Assembly (NCBI GenBank): GCA_034638255.1
Contig: JAWPGT010000123.1
Location: 1-48,454, forward strand
Direction: 5' to 3'
DNA length: 48,454 nucleotides
DNA from: Coprinus comatus
Lineage: Eukaryota; Basidiomycota; Agaricomycetes; Agaricales; Agaricaceae
This document shows positions 1-11,019 of this stretch, piece by piece (position 1 is the first letter of the stretch; every line of letters begins with the position of its first letter). The notes below the pieces were generated by a model that was not told the DNA's origin, did no database searches, and saw only the letters and a list, made by a program, of their open reading frames with translations. The translations under genes and the position numbers were made by a program.

Positions 1-1217
1 TATCAAGATTATCCGGGAATTCATTGATGCGACAACGTCAGATGGATAATTTGCATTTGAGTACATCGTATCTCATAATTAGTACCTCAATAGTATGATG
101 TGGAACAATAAGTCTAGGAGGGGCCCGGATATGGCAGGCTTCTGTCAAAGGATTTCGAACTTTGGAGGTTGTTTTCTCCAAGTTAGGTATAGTACCTTTA
201 AAGATCAAGAGAGTACAAAGTTACTTTAACATCATATTGCCCATATTTAATTGGTTGTTATACATAGTCCCGGAGTTAAGCTTCTTTCCCCTCGTATCAG
301 CTGCAGGGAAGGAGAGGGTGCTGTTCGACTGACTCATTTCCAACCCATATATCCAATGTAAGTTTATTTTTATTTATGCTAGGTCGGAATAGGCTGAGTT
401 AGTCGCTCAAAGAATCGTTATCAGCGTCGTTGTCGCCATCTTCATCACCTTCATCATCATCATCATAGGAAGGAGGGTCAATCAAATATGTCAATCATCT
501 TAAGGAATGAACTAGCGAACGTCAACACCAATTCATTTTTCAATTTCAATTTCAATAAAAAAACGCACATCATCTCTAATGTCTTCCCCACATTCGGAAT
601 CTTCTTTAACTTTGTCGAGAAGAGCAGTGTGTTCTTCATCAGTGAAGCATCTGCGAAGGCGGATGCATTTTCTTGCAGAGGTCACGTGAGGAAGGGACAC
701 ATCGATCCTACACAAACTCCTTCACAGGGTACAACCGCCCGAGCAACCCCTGACCTCTACTACTATCCCACTTTTCCCTTCGTCAAACTTCGCCCTCAAA
801 ATCTTCAAATTTGCTCTACCTCCAACCCCCTACATTCACCCAGATGCACAATGGGTGAGCACTCACGTTCTCGTCGCATCAGTCAGTACCCAAATCGAAG
901 TTCGGCAACGTCCGGGGCCGTGAAGGACCTGAACTTCGGACATCCTCACAGGTGAATGTAGTATCAGACTTCTATGGTTATGAAATATCAACACATGGCT
1001 CGTTTTCTCCTCTCATCTATCTGGCCCGACGCGCAAAGTTTCTCGACCTCTGAATCGGGTGGCATCTTTTTTGGGCTAAAGAAAGTGAAGAAAGACACTG
1101 GCAGTCCTTTGTCGTTTTCATTGGAATAATTTGCATCCATCAGATCTATCCCAGGTTTCCAGTGAATGTGAGAACCAATCGTCTTTTCATACAATGGATC
1201 TCCAAACTCGTCGACCA
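1..1217. repeat. Direct segmental duplication, copy 1 (partner about 3055-3958)
   Basis: This stretch matches 3055-3958 in the same orientation. Matching landmarks include 'tagtatgatgtggaacaata' near 92-111 and again near 3149-3167, the CT-rich 'ttctttcccc' blocks, the acidic-tail codons of the NAP1 gene and its exon sequence up to the Val-Asp-Glu-Phe-Gly codons. The copy runs off the left edge of the window. On the right it stops at about 1217, where the partner continues into the rest of the NAP1 coding region. An insert of about 380 bases (near 655-1031) is present only in this copy. Confidence 0.85.
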
Positions 1218-1218
1218 A
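399..1218 (-). pseudogene. Decayed 3' half of a NAP1-type histone chaperone gene
   Basis: Read on the minus strand, 1031-1218 encodes a close copy of the middle of the NAP1 protein at 3514-4744 (DEFGDPLYEKTIGSHIHW, then FFTFFSPKKMPP). 533-650 gives the next segment (DEEHTALLDKV, then ECGEDIRDD), and 399-480 gives the acidic tail. The two parts are separated by about 380 bases that are absent from the intact copy. The tail exon carries two extra bases relative to the intact copy, and this creates an in-frame TAA. The whole N-terminal half is missing. I conclude it is a non-functional tandem duplicate. The origin of the inserted block is unknown. Confidence 0.85.
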
Positions 1219-1400
1219 ACCGGTATATCATTCTTAGAGTTCGACATCAATATTCTTGGTACAACAAGACGCAGGTAGATATATATTAACTTTATTTATC
1301 ACATTTTTCAACCGATATTACTAACTAGCAGTCGCTAATCATTGAAACAAACAAGAAACCAAGAAATATAGTACACTGTTCCCTATTCATGAGCCGAGCA

Positions 1401-2615
1401 TTAGATACCGAGCTCTTCGAAGGTTACGCTGTGCTTCCCGCCTGTACATTGATACCCCCACGGCGCTCTTTTGAACGGGAGTCCACTGGAACATGTCTTA
1501 TTTAACTCGACCATCTTTTTATTGATTCGTTCCTGCATAGCTGGATCAGCATCGGCTCCTGCCTCATTTTTAAGTCTAGCTTGTCTCTCTTCATCTTTCC
1601 ATAATTTGTCCGCCTCTTTCCACGATTGGTCTCTTTCCTTCCACAATACGTCTGCATCCTTCCACACTTTGTCTGTGTCCCTCCAAAGCTTTTCTTCTAC
1701 TCTCGCCGTTCTCTCCTCTCCTCTCATTCGGCTTTCTCGCTCCCTCCATTCTTTCTCCTCTTTCCTTGCTTTCCTCTCCTCTCCTTCCCTTGTCCTTCTC
1801 TCTAACTCAAGTTGCGCCTTAATTGCCTCTTCCTCTTCCCTCTTCCTCTTCTCCTCTTCCCTAGCCTTACGATTTACTCCCTCCTTTTGCCAAGTGGCAG
1901 AAACCTCGACACAAAGACTCCGAACGGTCTTAACGCTCGGATACTCACAAATGTGAAATACAACATAAAGATTCGCTCCAGCTCCAGATTCAACAGAAAC
2001 CTTGGGAGTAATATATTGATTATCAATGTAATGATTCCAATTCTCATCCCTCCCATTCGATTTAATGGCAAGTGAAGTTGAAAGCTTTAATGCCTTTTCA
2101 TTATCAACCATCAAAGGACCATAACCCCTACTACCAGTACCATATTTTAACTTGTACACCCCGGCGAAATCGACATCCTGAGTAAGTATCCCTTCAGGTA
2201 AAGTTTGAGTGGTAAGAATCGTATCAGTTTGAATCGTTGAATTTCCAGTATCAAATATCGTCGCATACTCGACCATATAATTCAATCCAAGAAGAGTCGG
2301 TTGTTCGATTTCTGGGATAGGAATTTGGACACAAAGAGACCAAGTGTTGGTATGATTATGTGCGGGAAGTGAAGTGATTGGGTCTTCTTGAAACGATCCG
2401 TATGTATATACCAAATGTTCATCGTCGTTGAAATTATGAGGAGGAGGGTAGATTGGGAACTCGTCAGGTTTAGCACTGGTAACTCCAGGAATACATTGCA
2501 TGTGATATGTTGGTACATTTCCTCCTCCGTGACCAGGACTTCCTAACATACATATGGTAGGGGTCGAAAGGGACATGGGTGTCAAGTAACTTGGAATAGG
2601 TAGACTTGTGGTCAT
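1401..2615 (-). CDS. Hypothetical protein with a Trp-heptad coiled coil (404 aa)
   Basis: This is a single-exon open frame starting at the first in-frame ATG, 2615; the frame is open slightly further upstream but has no ATG there. Residues 1-240 have mixed beta-type composition with no recognised domain. Residues about 245-355 are strongly charged (Arg, Lys and Glu) and should form a long coiled coil. Within it, five tryptophans recur exactly every seven residues (LWRDTDKVW, VWKDADVLW, SWKEADKLW), and this is mirrored by a 21-base repeat around 1598-1690. The C-terminal 30 residues hold two Cys and a Gly-Gly-Lys-His, a small compact tail that could bind metal (inference). I do not recognise the family. 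It lies between the two NAP1 copies and has the same orientation. Confidence 0.75.
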   Translation of the reverse strand: MTTSLPIPSYLTPMSLSTPTICMLGSPGHGGGNVPTYHMQCIPGVTSAKPDEFPIYPPPHNFNDDEHLVYTYGSFQEDPITSLPAHNHTNTWSLCVQIPIPEIEQPTLLGLNYMVEYATIFDTGNSTIQTDTILTTQTLPEGILTQDVDFAGVYKLKYGTGSRGYGPLMVDNEKALKLSTSLAIKSNGRDENWNHYIDNQYITPKVSVESGAGANLYVVFHICEYPSVKTVRSLCVEVSATWQKEGVNRKAREEEKRKREEEEAIKAQLELERRTREGEERKARKEEKEWRERESRMRGEERTARVEEKLWRDTDKVWKDADVLWKERDQSWKEADKLWKDEERQARLKNEAGADADPAMQERINKKMVELNKTCSSGLPFKRAPWGYQCTGGKHSVTFEELGI

Positions 2616-2639
2616 GTTCTGAGTTTTTTTGTTCAAGTT

Positions 2640-3055
2640 TCAGAAGTCTTCTTATACAAATTAACAATTATTCCATAATATTATACGCAATGATAAGTAA
2701 CCCTCTTATCTTAATAGCTTTTGAGTAGTAATAATCCGTTCATGTCGAACATTAAGCGCTTTTTTCCAACAAAAATAACTTTGCTAGTAAGCTTAACGCT
2801 GGAGCGGCTACTACCAGGACTGATCCCAAGCCTTTCCCTGATGAACGGTAATGATCAATAATATATGCTCGCACCTAAGTGGGTCAATCCGAAGGGGGAA
2901 TGATTATCAATAGTCGGCGCTTCGATAACCAGGGCTTTCAAGGTGATTTAAGGTTTTTAGGTCCGACGATTGTCACTGTTCTTCGATATTTTAAATCTCA
3001 TGTTCCTTAAGTTCCCAGGGTTGTAAGCATTTATGAGCATTTCGCGTATTCGTGT
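2640..3055. other. Gene-free stretch between the coiled-coil gene and duplication copy 2
   Basis: No open frame, RNA gene or repeat was recognised. It should contain the promoter of the minus-strand gene that starts at 2615. Confidence 0.5.
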
Positions 3056-3958
3056 CAACATTGTCCCGGAATCCGTTGATGAAGTCTACAGATAATAGTC
3101 ATTTGACATTCGAATACATCATGTAACATAATCAGTGCCTTCTACTAGTATGATGTGGAACAATAGTTCTTGAAGGAGTAATATGGAGGGAAACACACTT
3201 CTTCTGTTAAAGGATTTTGATGCTTCGGAGCCTGTTCTCGCCAAGCTAGGTATAGTATTTTGAAGGTTCTTCGAAGGTCAGGAGGATACAGAGTTACTTG
3301 AACATCACATTTCCCATATTTGATTGGTTGTTATATATACATAGTTCCGGATGGTAAATTTCTTTCCCCTTCCTCTCTTAAATTTTTTTCTTCAATAACT
3401 CGTGTCAACTGCAAGAAAGGGGTTCTCTTTTCTACTACTGATTGGTTATCATCTCCAACTCATAAATCCAATGTAAATTCATTTTTATTTGTGTTAGGTC
3501 GGAATAGGCAGCGTTAGTCGCTCAAATCATCGTTATTAGTGTCGTGGTCGCCACCTTCATCACCTTCATCACCTTCACCTTCATCATCGTCATCGACATC
3601 ATAGGAAGGAGGGTCAATCAAATATGTCAATGCATAAGGAATGAGCTAGTGAACGACACTTCAGTCAACATCAATTCATTTTTAAATTCAATAAAAACAT
3701 ACCTCATCTCTAATATCTTCCCCACATTCAAAATCTCCTTCAATTTCGTCGAGAAGAGCCGTATACTCTTCATCACTTAATCTCTCAACCTCTAAATCCG
3801 GTGGCATCTCTTTTGGGCTGAAGAAAGTGAAGAAAGAAACTGGTGGTCCTTCATCGTTTTCATTGGAATAATTTGCATCCGTCAGATCCTTCCCAGTTTC
3901 CCAATGAATCTGAGAACCAATCGCCTTTTCATACAATAGATCTCCAAATTCGTCGACC
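3055..3958. repeat. Direct segmental duplication, copy 2 (partner 1-1217)
   Basis: Same-strand match to copy 1 across the 3' flank and the 3' exons of the NAP1 gene. This copy lacks the insert of about 380 bases found in copy 1 and continues into an intact coding region, so it is the source-like copy. Confidence 0.85.
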
Positions 3959-4744
3959 TGTCCCTTTTTGTAGATGTAGGTTTTGTTGAGTACTGAATCC
4001 GAGAAATATGGATTCGTGCGGAAATGAAAAGAGAGCTTGTATCCATTATCATCTTCCTTTTCTGCGCCATATTCCGCATCCCTATTACCAGAATGTATTG
4101 TTAAAGCACCAGTTTGTCCAGAAGCAATTGAAGCGTAAGACGAAATGGCTTGTGTTTTGCCAGTGGTCTCTGGAGTGAAATATGTGCATCTGATATCGGT
4201 GAGGTACTTCAAAGCTTCTTGATCTCTCTGGGCAATGACCAAAGAGAGTCCGGGATGGTTCATGATAACGGCAAGCCAGAAGTTCTCGACACCATTCTTC
4301 GATAACGAACGGCGACTTGGAGGTTGGAAAATTTCCTTTCCAAAAACCCTTCGTAACCCTTGTTCGCCTGCCTCTAATTCCATCCCTTCGGGTCTTGCGT
4401 TTCCAGCTATGAGATTAGCCCGGCGGTCGTATAGTGGATCCTGAAGTCTTGCATACTATCGTGAGCAAGAGCGTCGCCGTCAGCCAACTCCATGATACAA
4501 CAGCCTGGCGCTTACCTTTTTCTGCAATGCTAGTAATTCCTGTTGATATTGATATTGTATTACTTGCTGTTGCGCTTCTACTCCTTTGATTGCTTGTACG
4601 GTTTGTTGCTCGAACTCGGGGAGTCGTTGGAACCGTTTCCATGGGTCTTCTTCGTAGTCCTAACACTGTATAATTAGTAGGTGGATCTTTTGGCTATGGG
4701 AACGCCGCTGTTTATCTTGAGAGAACAGTACTTACATCTGACAT
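3514..4744 (-). CDS. NAP1: Nucleosome assembly protein 1 family histone chaperone (345 aa)
   Basis: Four exons on the minus strand: 4744-4736, 4659-4516, 4455-3703 and 3645-3514. All three introns (57-76 bases) have GT...AG ends and keep the frame. The protein opens with a short acidic stretch, then a dimerisation helix (LPEFEQQTVQAIKG, then LLALQKKYARLQDPLYDRRA), typical of NAP1. The earmuff and core follow (GVENFWLAVIMNHPG, GYKLSFHFRTNPYF, FFTFFSPKEMP). The last exon gives LIPYALTYLIDPP and an Asp/Glu-rich tail. NAP1 proteins bind H2A-H2B dimers, shuttle them between cytosol and nucleus and assist nucleosome assembly. At 345 residues it is shorter than yeast Nap1 (417), mainly at the N terminus. 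Its 3' half has been duplicated upstream in the window as a pseudogene. Confidence 0.92.
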
Positions 4745-5160
4745 GCTTGGTGTGGTCTCTTGGTTTACAAGGACAGTATACGGATTGATATGGGAGTTTC
4801 AACGAGGTTAAGGATGCCAGACTTCCGATATAGTATGATCAATCATTGACAATCATCAATTGACCTTGTTCTCTTTTTGGATATTGGTATCCGAAGAAAG
4901 ACGGCACCTCCCAGACTCCTTCCCAGTCTGGGCGCCTCCTCTGGGTCCACTCGTTGATATTCAATGGCGCTTCTACTGACTCAGACTTAATCATAAGCGC
5001 TGAGAGCAGATAAAGCTGATCCCTCCCACAGTACTTCCACCCAGGATATACTTTAAAAAAAGAACGTTGTGGCCTTATGGAACACGCATATTATAATGCA
5101 ATATCGGATTAATAGCCTGAACAGTTTATCATACATTGAAGTATCTGAAATGGTACTACA
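4745..5160. other. Gene-free stretch upstream of NAP1
   Basis: No convincing open frame. It presumably holds the NAP1 promoter and the 3' end of the next minus-strand gene. Confidence 0.45.
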
Positions 5161-5792
5161 TCAATAATTGGACCAGTGCGCGTACTTAGACTTCGACCGA
5201 CTACTGCTATGCTTGCTACTGTGGCCGTGACTGCGCCGTTTGCGAGAGCCACTATCACATTTGTAGTATCGGTATGTATGTTGTGGTGGTGCACGAGATG
5301 CAGCTACCAATGCACCCACACCCACACCCACAACCAAAGCTCCCAACATCGCCAGCAGACCAGGAGACTTCTTTTTCTTTTTAACTGGAACTGAAGACGA
5401 CTGTTGTACGGGAACGGTCCGGGTCTGAAAATCAAATTTATGGGAAATGGTGACGATAAATTATATCAATCTACTCTAGAGGTTTTTCTCACCTTAGGGG
5501 GAGGTAGTGCTGTATTGCTTACTGGAGGGACTTGTTTCTTTTCGTTTGAGGACGAAGCGCTTTCCTTGCTGGAAGTTGTTGGTTTAGGATCCTTACTGGG
5601 CTTGGGCCTATCTCGCTATTTGGGAAGGGATGAGCCTAATTATTTGAGTTATTACGATTGAACCTCAGACTACTAACATTAACGGCCACTCGCGGTCTGT
5701 AATAAGTTGAATTAGGAACGGTTTTTATTAGAGAACTAGCAGAGTGAGAGTTACCGTCGTTTACCGCCTCCCACCTTTTTGTATCCTACCAT
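5161..5792 (-). CDS. Small basic single-pass membrane protein, orphan (147 aa)
   Basis: Four exons: 5792-5755, 5696-5678, 5615-5493 and 5424-5161. The splice sites are canonical and the frame stays open throughout, which is the main evidence that this is a gene. The N terminus is short and basic (KKVGGGKRRPR). A Lys/Pro/Ser-rich linker follows (KPSKDPKPTTSSKESASSS). Then comes a KKKKK patch directly before a hydrophobic Gly/Val segment (LLAMLGALVVGVGVGALVA), most likely one transmembrane helix with the Lys patch on the cytosolic side. The C terminus is rich in Arg, Ser, His and Tyr. No family recognised. It is transcribed in the same direction as NAP1 and the next small gene, but I see no functional link. 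Confidence 0.6.
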
Positions 5793-6174
5793 CTTCAGAA
5801 CACAGTTTTCAGTTGAGGATGAGGTTTTGGGTCAGGATTCGGGAGGAGGATGGTTAGATGAACACCTCTACCTTGATCAGCTGTCGCTAGTCCCGGTTTA
5901 CAATTGTTTGGGTAGAACCCAGTTGAGACAAGCATATCGATCCAAGATCTCTCGTACTAGTAGTAAGTTTTGATTTATAAGCCATGAGTCATCTGCCACC
6001 CTACAACTGCGCAATTAACTCCACTCGACACCTATCTTCTGATAACACACAGTAACATTTGAGGTCGAGCTTCGAAGAACCTACGATCCGATGCTGATAG
6101 CAAGATGCACAGTGATAAAGGTAGTGTTCATCGGATATGTCGACATATCAGAGCTGAAATAAAACACAATTTAT
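5793..6174. other. Gene-free stretch between two small minus-strand genes
   Basis: An open frame on the plus strand (5779-5973) lacks splice or homology support, and nothing else stands out. It should contain the promoter of the gene starting at 5792 and the 3' end of the gene ending at 6175. Confidence 0.4.
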
Positions 6175-6686
6175 TTAGCAACACCCTCCAGTTCTATAGA
6201 AGTAATAATATGGAGTATACGTCAGCCTCGGCTGTGAAGCCAGTGCTAACTGTTGTGCTAATAAGTAGTTGAAGTTGTTATTGTTATTATTGTTCACGGG
6301 CGCGACGGGCGCAGGATTGGTCGTTGTCGTTGTCGTTGTATTAGTCTGCCTATGGTCATCGTATCTATTGGGGGAGACCGATTACAGACAATAAATGTCT
6401 TAGAAGGAAGGGGCATTGCTTACCTCCTCCTGTAATATCTTCTATTATCGTAGCGACGTCTGTCCACGTTACGATTTCGGTATGTGCGACTATTGTTTAC
6501 ACGTCGGCTGTTGTCAACGCTCAGCGTATATCGACGATTATCACTGTGCCTGCTTCTGTCGATATGTCTACTCCTATCGATGTTATACGTGATGTTTGAG
6601 CGGGGTTGAAGGAGTATATTGAGAACGTTGCCCAGGAGTTGAACTATTGTATTTGTTGTTCCATCATCGGAGCCATCGTCAGACAT
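6175..6686 (-). CDS. Asn/Arg/Tyr-rich low-complexity protein, orphan (150 aa)
   Basis: Two exons, 6686-6424 and 6364-6175, joined across a 59-base GT...AG intron in phase. The N terminus is acidic (MSDDGSDDGTT), followed by one amphipathic segment (IVQLLGNVLNILLQ). A region of repeated Asp-Arg-Ser-Arg-His / Asn-Arg-Arg-Tyr units (residues about 35-90) comes next, then Thr6, Pro/Ala, Asn7 and a Tyr-rich end closing in Gly-Gly-Cys-Cys. This composition suggests a disordered protein, perhaps prone to condensation or RNA binding (inference). The ATG at 6686 is chosen because the acidic start sits at the head of the coding-like region; the frame upstream reads through to 6752. No family recognised. 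Confidence 0.6.
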
Positions 6687-7560
6687 GGTGAAGGGGTAGT
6701 AACAGATGGCCCAGCTAGATTTTGTGTGGAAGGTGAGGAAAGAAATAATCACGAAATGCTGGAGGACATACCTTTATCGCGCAGATGGAGGCTCGGCACG
6801 AGATGGGAGTTAACGGAGAATTAGGGCTGCTTGAATACAATATAGTTATAAATAGTACGCATCATTTCTTCACCATGTATTAGTCTGTGTGTACCCTATC
6901 TGATATGATGCGTTGGTGCTCTGTGTTCTCTTGTGGTGTTTATAGACGGAAGAGGCTGATTGTTGAGAGGGAACGGAGGGGTTCATGACACATGACTTAT
7001 ATCTGTCCTAATAGAATTTCGCCTATGCACTAGTTTCGTAGATATTGTGTGAACGCAAGACCTCATTCATCTAGTTGATTACTGGTGTGAATACGATTTT
7101 TGTTAGGCGGTGTGGGGGCAGAAGATTATCGATCAAAAGTGGTAGAAATTCATGCGGTATCAAACCCAGGGATTCAAACTCCGATCGTCTATTCACGTAA
7201 GACAGCAGAATACACCAAAAATTTTGTCAACATTCTTACACGTAATATTTTCATATGGGAGCACCACTTAAACAACTTCAACTGATTCTTACTTTCGCAG
7301 TCAACTATCAATCTGTGGACCTGTCGTTGTCGCAAAAATGGAGGGAAGTCGCTTGCCAAGGCCAACTTGAAAGATCAAGAGACTGTTCACTACAGAAGTA
7401 TTCCAAGTAGATTCCAAGCAGTGCCCTACCTAATCCTATTAAGAAGAGTTCAAGGATGTGCCACAACTCCTAAACTACCATAATACAAATTTGTAACTTT
7501 TAACTCATGACGGTCTGGATAACTCGAATAATCTATACGCCAAACTATTATTCATAGCAA
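6687..7560. other. Gene-free stretch
   Basis: A short plus-strand open frame at 7100-7285 has no recognisable domain, splice partner or homologue in the window. I see no RNA gene or repeat. Confidence 0.4.
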
Positions 7561-8850
7561 CCATAAAATTTTCCATCGTCCATTTCACCAACAGATTTCT
7601 CCCATCCTCATCCATATTACGACCTACCATATATTCCATAAACCCACATAAAATATTTTTCCTCCAACTTTGTCAATGTCCTCGAACACAAATTCCTATT
7701 CTTAACAATCCCCAGTAAGTCTCCACTTGTTATCACCGAAAACCTCTCCTTTTCACAATGAATCCGTTTATTACTGTGCTTATCTTCTTTCATCTCAGAA
7801 TACGTGGCGGAATATTCCGCCATTGGTCTTGTTCCATTAACCCCATAAAGTGTAGGATGAGGAACATAAGGATATGGTATCTTCACCACAATCCTACTAA
7901 AATTGTGTGCGAATACACATAGATCTATAATATATTCTTCTCCTAAAACCGTTTTGAAGTAAATCCAATAATGTTCATTTGGATCTTGACCTGGTAGAAG
8001 TGCGTCTTTTGTATTCTCATCAGGTCCAGGAAATACAAGATACCAAATCAAATCTCCCTTTTTCACATCTACATTCCCTCTACTATCCCAAAATCCGCTA
8101 CAGATCTACGTTCACATTATAATGGAACTCGTTGATTAAATGAACCAAACAATTCTGACGAGCCCTTTGAATCTGTCCCGATTTTCTCGTTACTACCAAC
8201 TTCTTGACAATCAGGATCGTAGGTTGTGGTGTACATTTCTGAAAGTAATGTAAAACAGATTGAAAGACAAATGGGAAGGACTTGTCCATCATTACGAAAT
8301 CTCATCCAAAACTTTCGTCGCATTTCTTGATTTAATGCACAAGGCCACCATTGTTCTGTAGGACCCCAAGGAGGATAATGAAAACCATCCAATTGAACCA
8401 GTTTACCACCAAACTTTCCATCTGTGTTACGACCATTAACAATCTGCAACTGGAGAGCTAGATTCAATAGTCTATTAGGATCTACACGGGACATCTCGGC
8501 CAAGAAAGCGAAGAAAGGCCAAAATATGTCTAGGTCGATTCGTCGAGTTTTTCCTTTTTCTGGTTACATGTTGTAGTAAAAAGTGAAGGTAACATTGAGT
8601 GTGATGGGTACGTACTACATAACCTTTTATGTTTTGGCCAATCTGCGGTTTGGCATTGAGTAGAACAATATATGCGCTGATACATGTTATAATCTTATTG
8701 AAGTGGAGATAAAAGATGGAGTATTGCTTACTTCTCCGCACGCCGAACAGATTCGAAGATGTATACCAGTGCTGATACCCCACATACAACATTTGCCAAG
8801 TTCTTGGAGGGGTACACGAACATTGTGACCATTCGTTTGACTTATTTTTA
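7560..8850 (-). pseudogene. Decayed tandem copy of the neighbouring MYND-finger gene
   Basis: Reading the minus strand from about 8850, pieces line up in order with the gene at 9030-10507. These are the first exon (VPLQELGKCCMW), the MYND second exon (YCSTQCQTADWPKHKRLC at about 8690-8630) and the body (IDLDIFWPFFAFLAE, FWMRFRNDGQVLPICLSICF, LLPGQDPNEHYWIYFK). The start codon is out of frame with the exon. One of the first zinc-binding cysteines is replaced by Trp. In-frame stops and frameshifts occur near 8066-8120, and the C-terminal third is missing. The relic is on the same strand and immediately downstream of the intact gene, so tandem duplication is the simplest origin. Confidence 0.85.
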
Positions 8851-9029
8851 AATGGCAAAGAACATTGTGGTCCAAGAGCAAGTGGCAAACTAAGAATGTC
8901 TTGGTATTATATTATCGGGAGAAACTGCACCCGCTGTTACTGAATTGCTGGAATCCTGATTCATATCCGTGGGACATTGGAAATACATTGTGACCATATA
9001 CTATACTACAGGCAAAACTATTTATCACT

Positions 9030-10507
9030 TCACCAATCATACGGACTGTCCACATCCGTCTTCAGTTCCTCTTCCCAGTCTGCTATATACTTCGGTACTT
9101 TCCCCCCAGAAAAATAGCTACTCCAAGAATCTAAACCATCCAAAGACTCCCTAAACTTTTTATACCAATCCCTCTCTTCCTTTTCCGAAATCGAGTTTCT
9201 GGGACCACTGTCCCAAGTTCGAATCCTACTCCTCACTTCCTCAACTCTAGGATATCTCAAATAATCCTCATACCACAAATTGTCATGCACATATTGCATA
9301 TTCTTCTTTGTCCATCTAACCAACAATTTCCTCTTCATTGCCGCCGTTGGCGCTCTGCTCCAACCAGACCCAGAAACCTCATTCATAAAATCACTGATAG
9401 TCACCTTTTCCAAATCTCCCCACTGGTCCCAGTCACATTCCTCTACATTACTATGTAATGCTCCATTCTTCAAGACCGAAAACCGCTTACTCTCACAATG
9501 TAACGAAGAATGTTGATTCCTATTTTCTCGAGCCGTAAAAAGCCCCGCAAAACAATCGAAGTGATGATGTCCAGGACGATTAGGGATGTAAGGATCTACA
9601 TCCACAATTGTTTGAGTGAAGTTGAATGTAAACATGCACAGATCCATAATGAATTCTTCTCCCAAAAGCGTCTTGAAATAGATCCAATAATGGTCATCTG
9701 GATCCTGACCTGGTAGGATTCCTCCACCACTCCCGGGATCGGGGCCTGGTTGCCTGAAATACGAAAACTTGTCTAGACCTTCCACATCGACACTCCCGCG
9801 GCAAATTCCAAAGTCTGCAATCGGACTACCCTTACATTCCAATCTAACTCGTTGGTTGCGTTGAGGAGGATTATGAGTCCTTGTTTCCTCTGGATTAAAA
9901 TTTGGATCATATGTCGTCGTGTAGATTTCCGATAACAACGCGAAACAGATTGAAAGGCATAACTCAAGAACATTGCCTCCCTCCCTGAATCTCATCCATA
10001 ATCTATTCCCAACTTCTTCAAGATTCAAACCTGGCGAACTCCACGAGTGTTCCAAAGGATCCCATATTTTAGGATTAAAACTGATCCTGTGTTCACCCAA
10101 GTCTGCATCCATGGAGACATTATCCCAGTTGTAATGCTGGAAAGCCCAGTTCTTCAAACGCTCAGGGTCCAATCGACAAACTTCGGCGAGATAAGCAAGA
10201 AAAGGCCAATATGTGTGTAAATCAAGGTGTCGAGTTTTATCTCCCCCTGTCATCCATGAATCAATGGTACGTTATGGATCTAACCATAACAGCGCACCAC
10301 AAACATTCTGGTGTTCCTTCATATCCTCCTTTTCGCATTCGGTTGAGCAATATATGCGCTATTTTTCGATGAATGTTACAGTACCTGGGGGGCTGGAGTT
10401 CAACTTACTTCTTTACACAATGAGCAGAGGTACAGTCCAGTTATCTTTTCGCATATAGAGCATTTGGCAAGCATTTGGAGGGGTACATAAACTTTACGGC
10501 CAGTCAT
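9030..10507 (-). CDS. MYND-type zinc finger protein (458 aa)
   Basis: Three exons, about 10507-10409, 10358-10298 and 10246-9030, with GT...AG introns. Residues about 16-54 carry the MYND pattern: CSIC, then CSLC, then YCSTEC and a terminal His/Cys pair (EHQNVC). MYND fingers bind two zinc ions and mediate protein-protein contacts. The rest is a fungal-type body with LWMRFREGGNVLELCLSICF near residue 145 and HYWIYFKTLLGEEFIMDLCMF further on, and no catalytic domain I can name. Proteins of this layout are numerous in mushrooms and mostly uncharacterised. The exon 2/3 junction uses a GTGCGC donor, chosen because it restores the frame. At least two decayed relatives lie nearby. Confidence 0.8.
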
Positions 10508-10599
10508 CGTGGTTTGAGAGAAACCAATGTTGTGGGGCAATGTCTCAGATCCTACGTAATCCGTATGGTACACTCAACAGTTACCAAGATTTAATTTCA

Positions 10600-11010
10600 C
10601 TATTTGACACACACGCAGAGAACGCCGTATCCTTATTTCTAGGAAATTTGAAAAAGACAACAAAAAAAGAAAACAAAGAAAATATCAAAAAAAGAAGAAA
10701 TACTCTATAAGGATTCAATTGAATTCACCCAATCCGACCTATCCATAAACGGCATCCCCTCTTATCCTGGAGTGACCCTTAGCCATATTGTGTAACCACT
10801 GCTTTAAACTCCCCTATTAAACCGACAACAATCTGAACCAGCCCCAATGCCTCATATTCCTCATCCAAATCCGATGAAAGCGAAATCTTGGGATTGATTA
10901 TTGTCCCAAGTTCAAATCCTCCTATGTATCCCATCAGATCCTGGATATTTCACATATATAATCCTCTTGGAGGACCGCCTTCTGGGACATGGGAAAATTG
11001 GGATGCGAGG
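10600..11010 (-). pseudogene. Remnant related to the 14.3-15.0 kb MYND-family relic
   Basis: Reading the minus strand, 10720-10960 encodes a GGFELG...ISLSSDLDEEYEALG-type segment that matches 14480-14830 at both DNA and protein level. Shared strings include 'ttcacccaatccgacctat' and the AGTTTAAA block. No start, splice context or complete frame remains. I infer a decayed gene copy. Confidence 0.55.
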
Positions 11011-11019
11011 CTTGGTAAA

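Noticed and set aside
488..955. 155-codon plus-strand open frame near the left edge
   Set aside because: It runs antisense through the NAP1 pseudogene and the inserted block; its sequence is explained by the minus-strand homology.
1598..1690. CRISPR-like or tandem repeat array
   Set aside because: The 21-base periodicity encodes the Trp heptads of a coiled coil; there are no spacers and the organism is a fungus.
7100..7285. 61-codon open frame and a tRNA-like 'gggattcaaactcc' string
   Set aside because: The T-arm-like string does not pair properly and no acceptor or anticodon arm can be drawn; the open frame has no domain or splice support.
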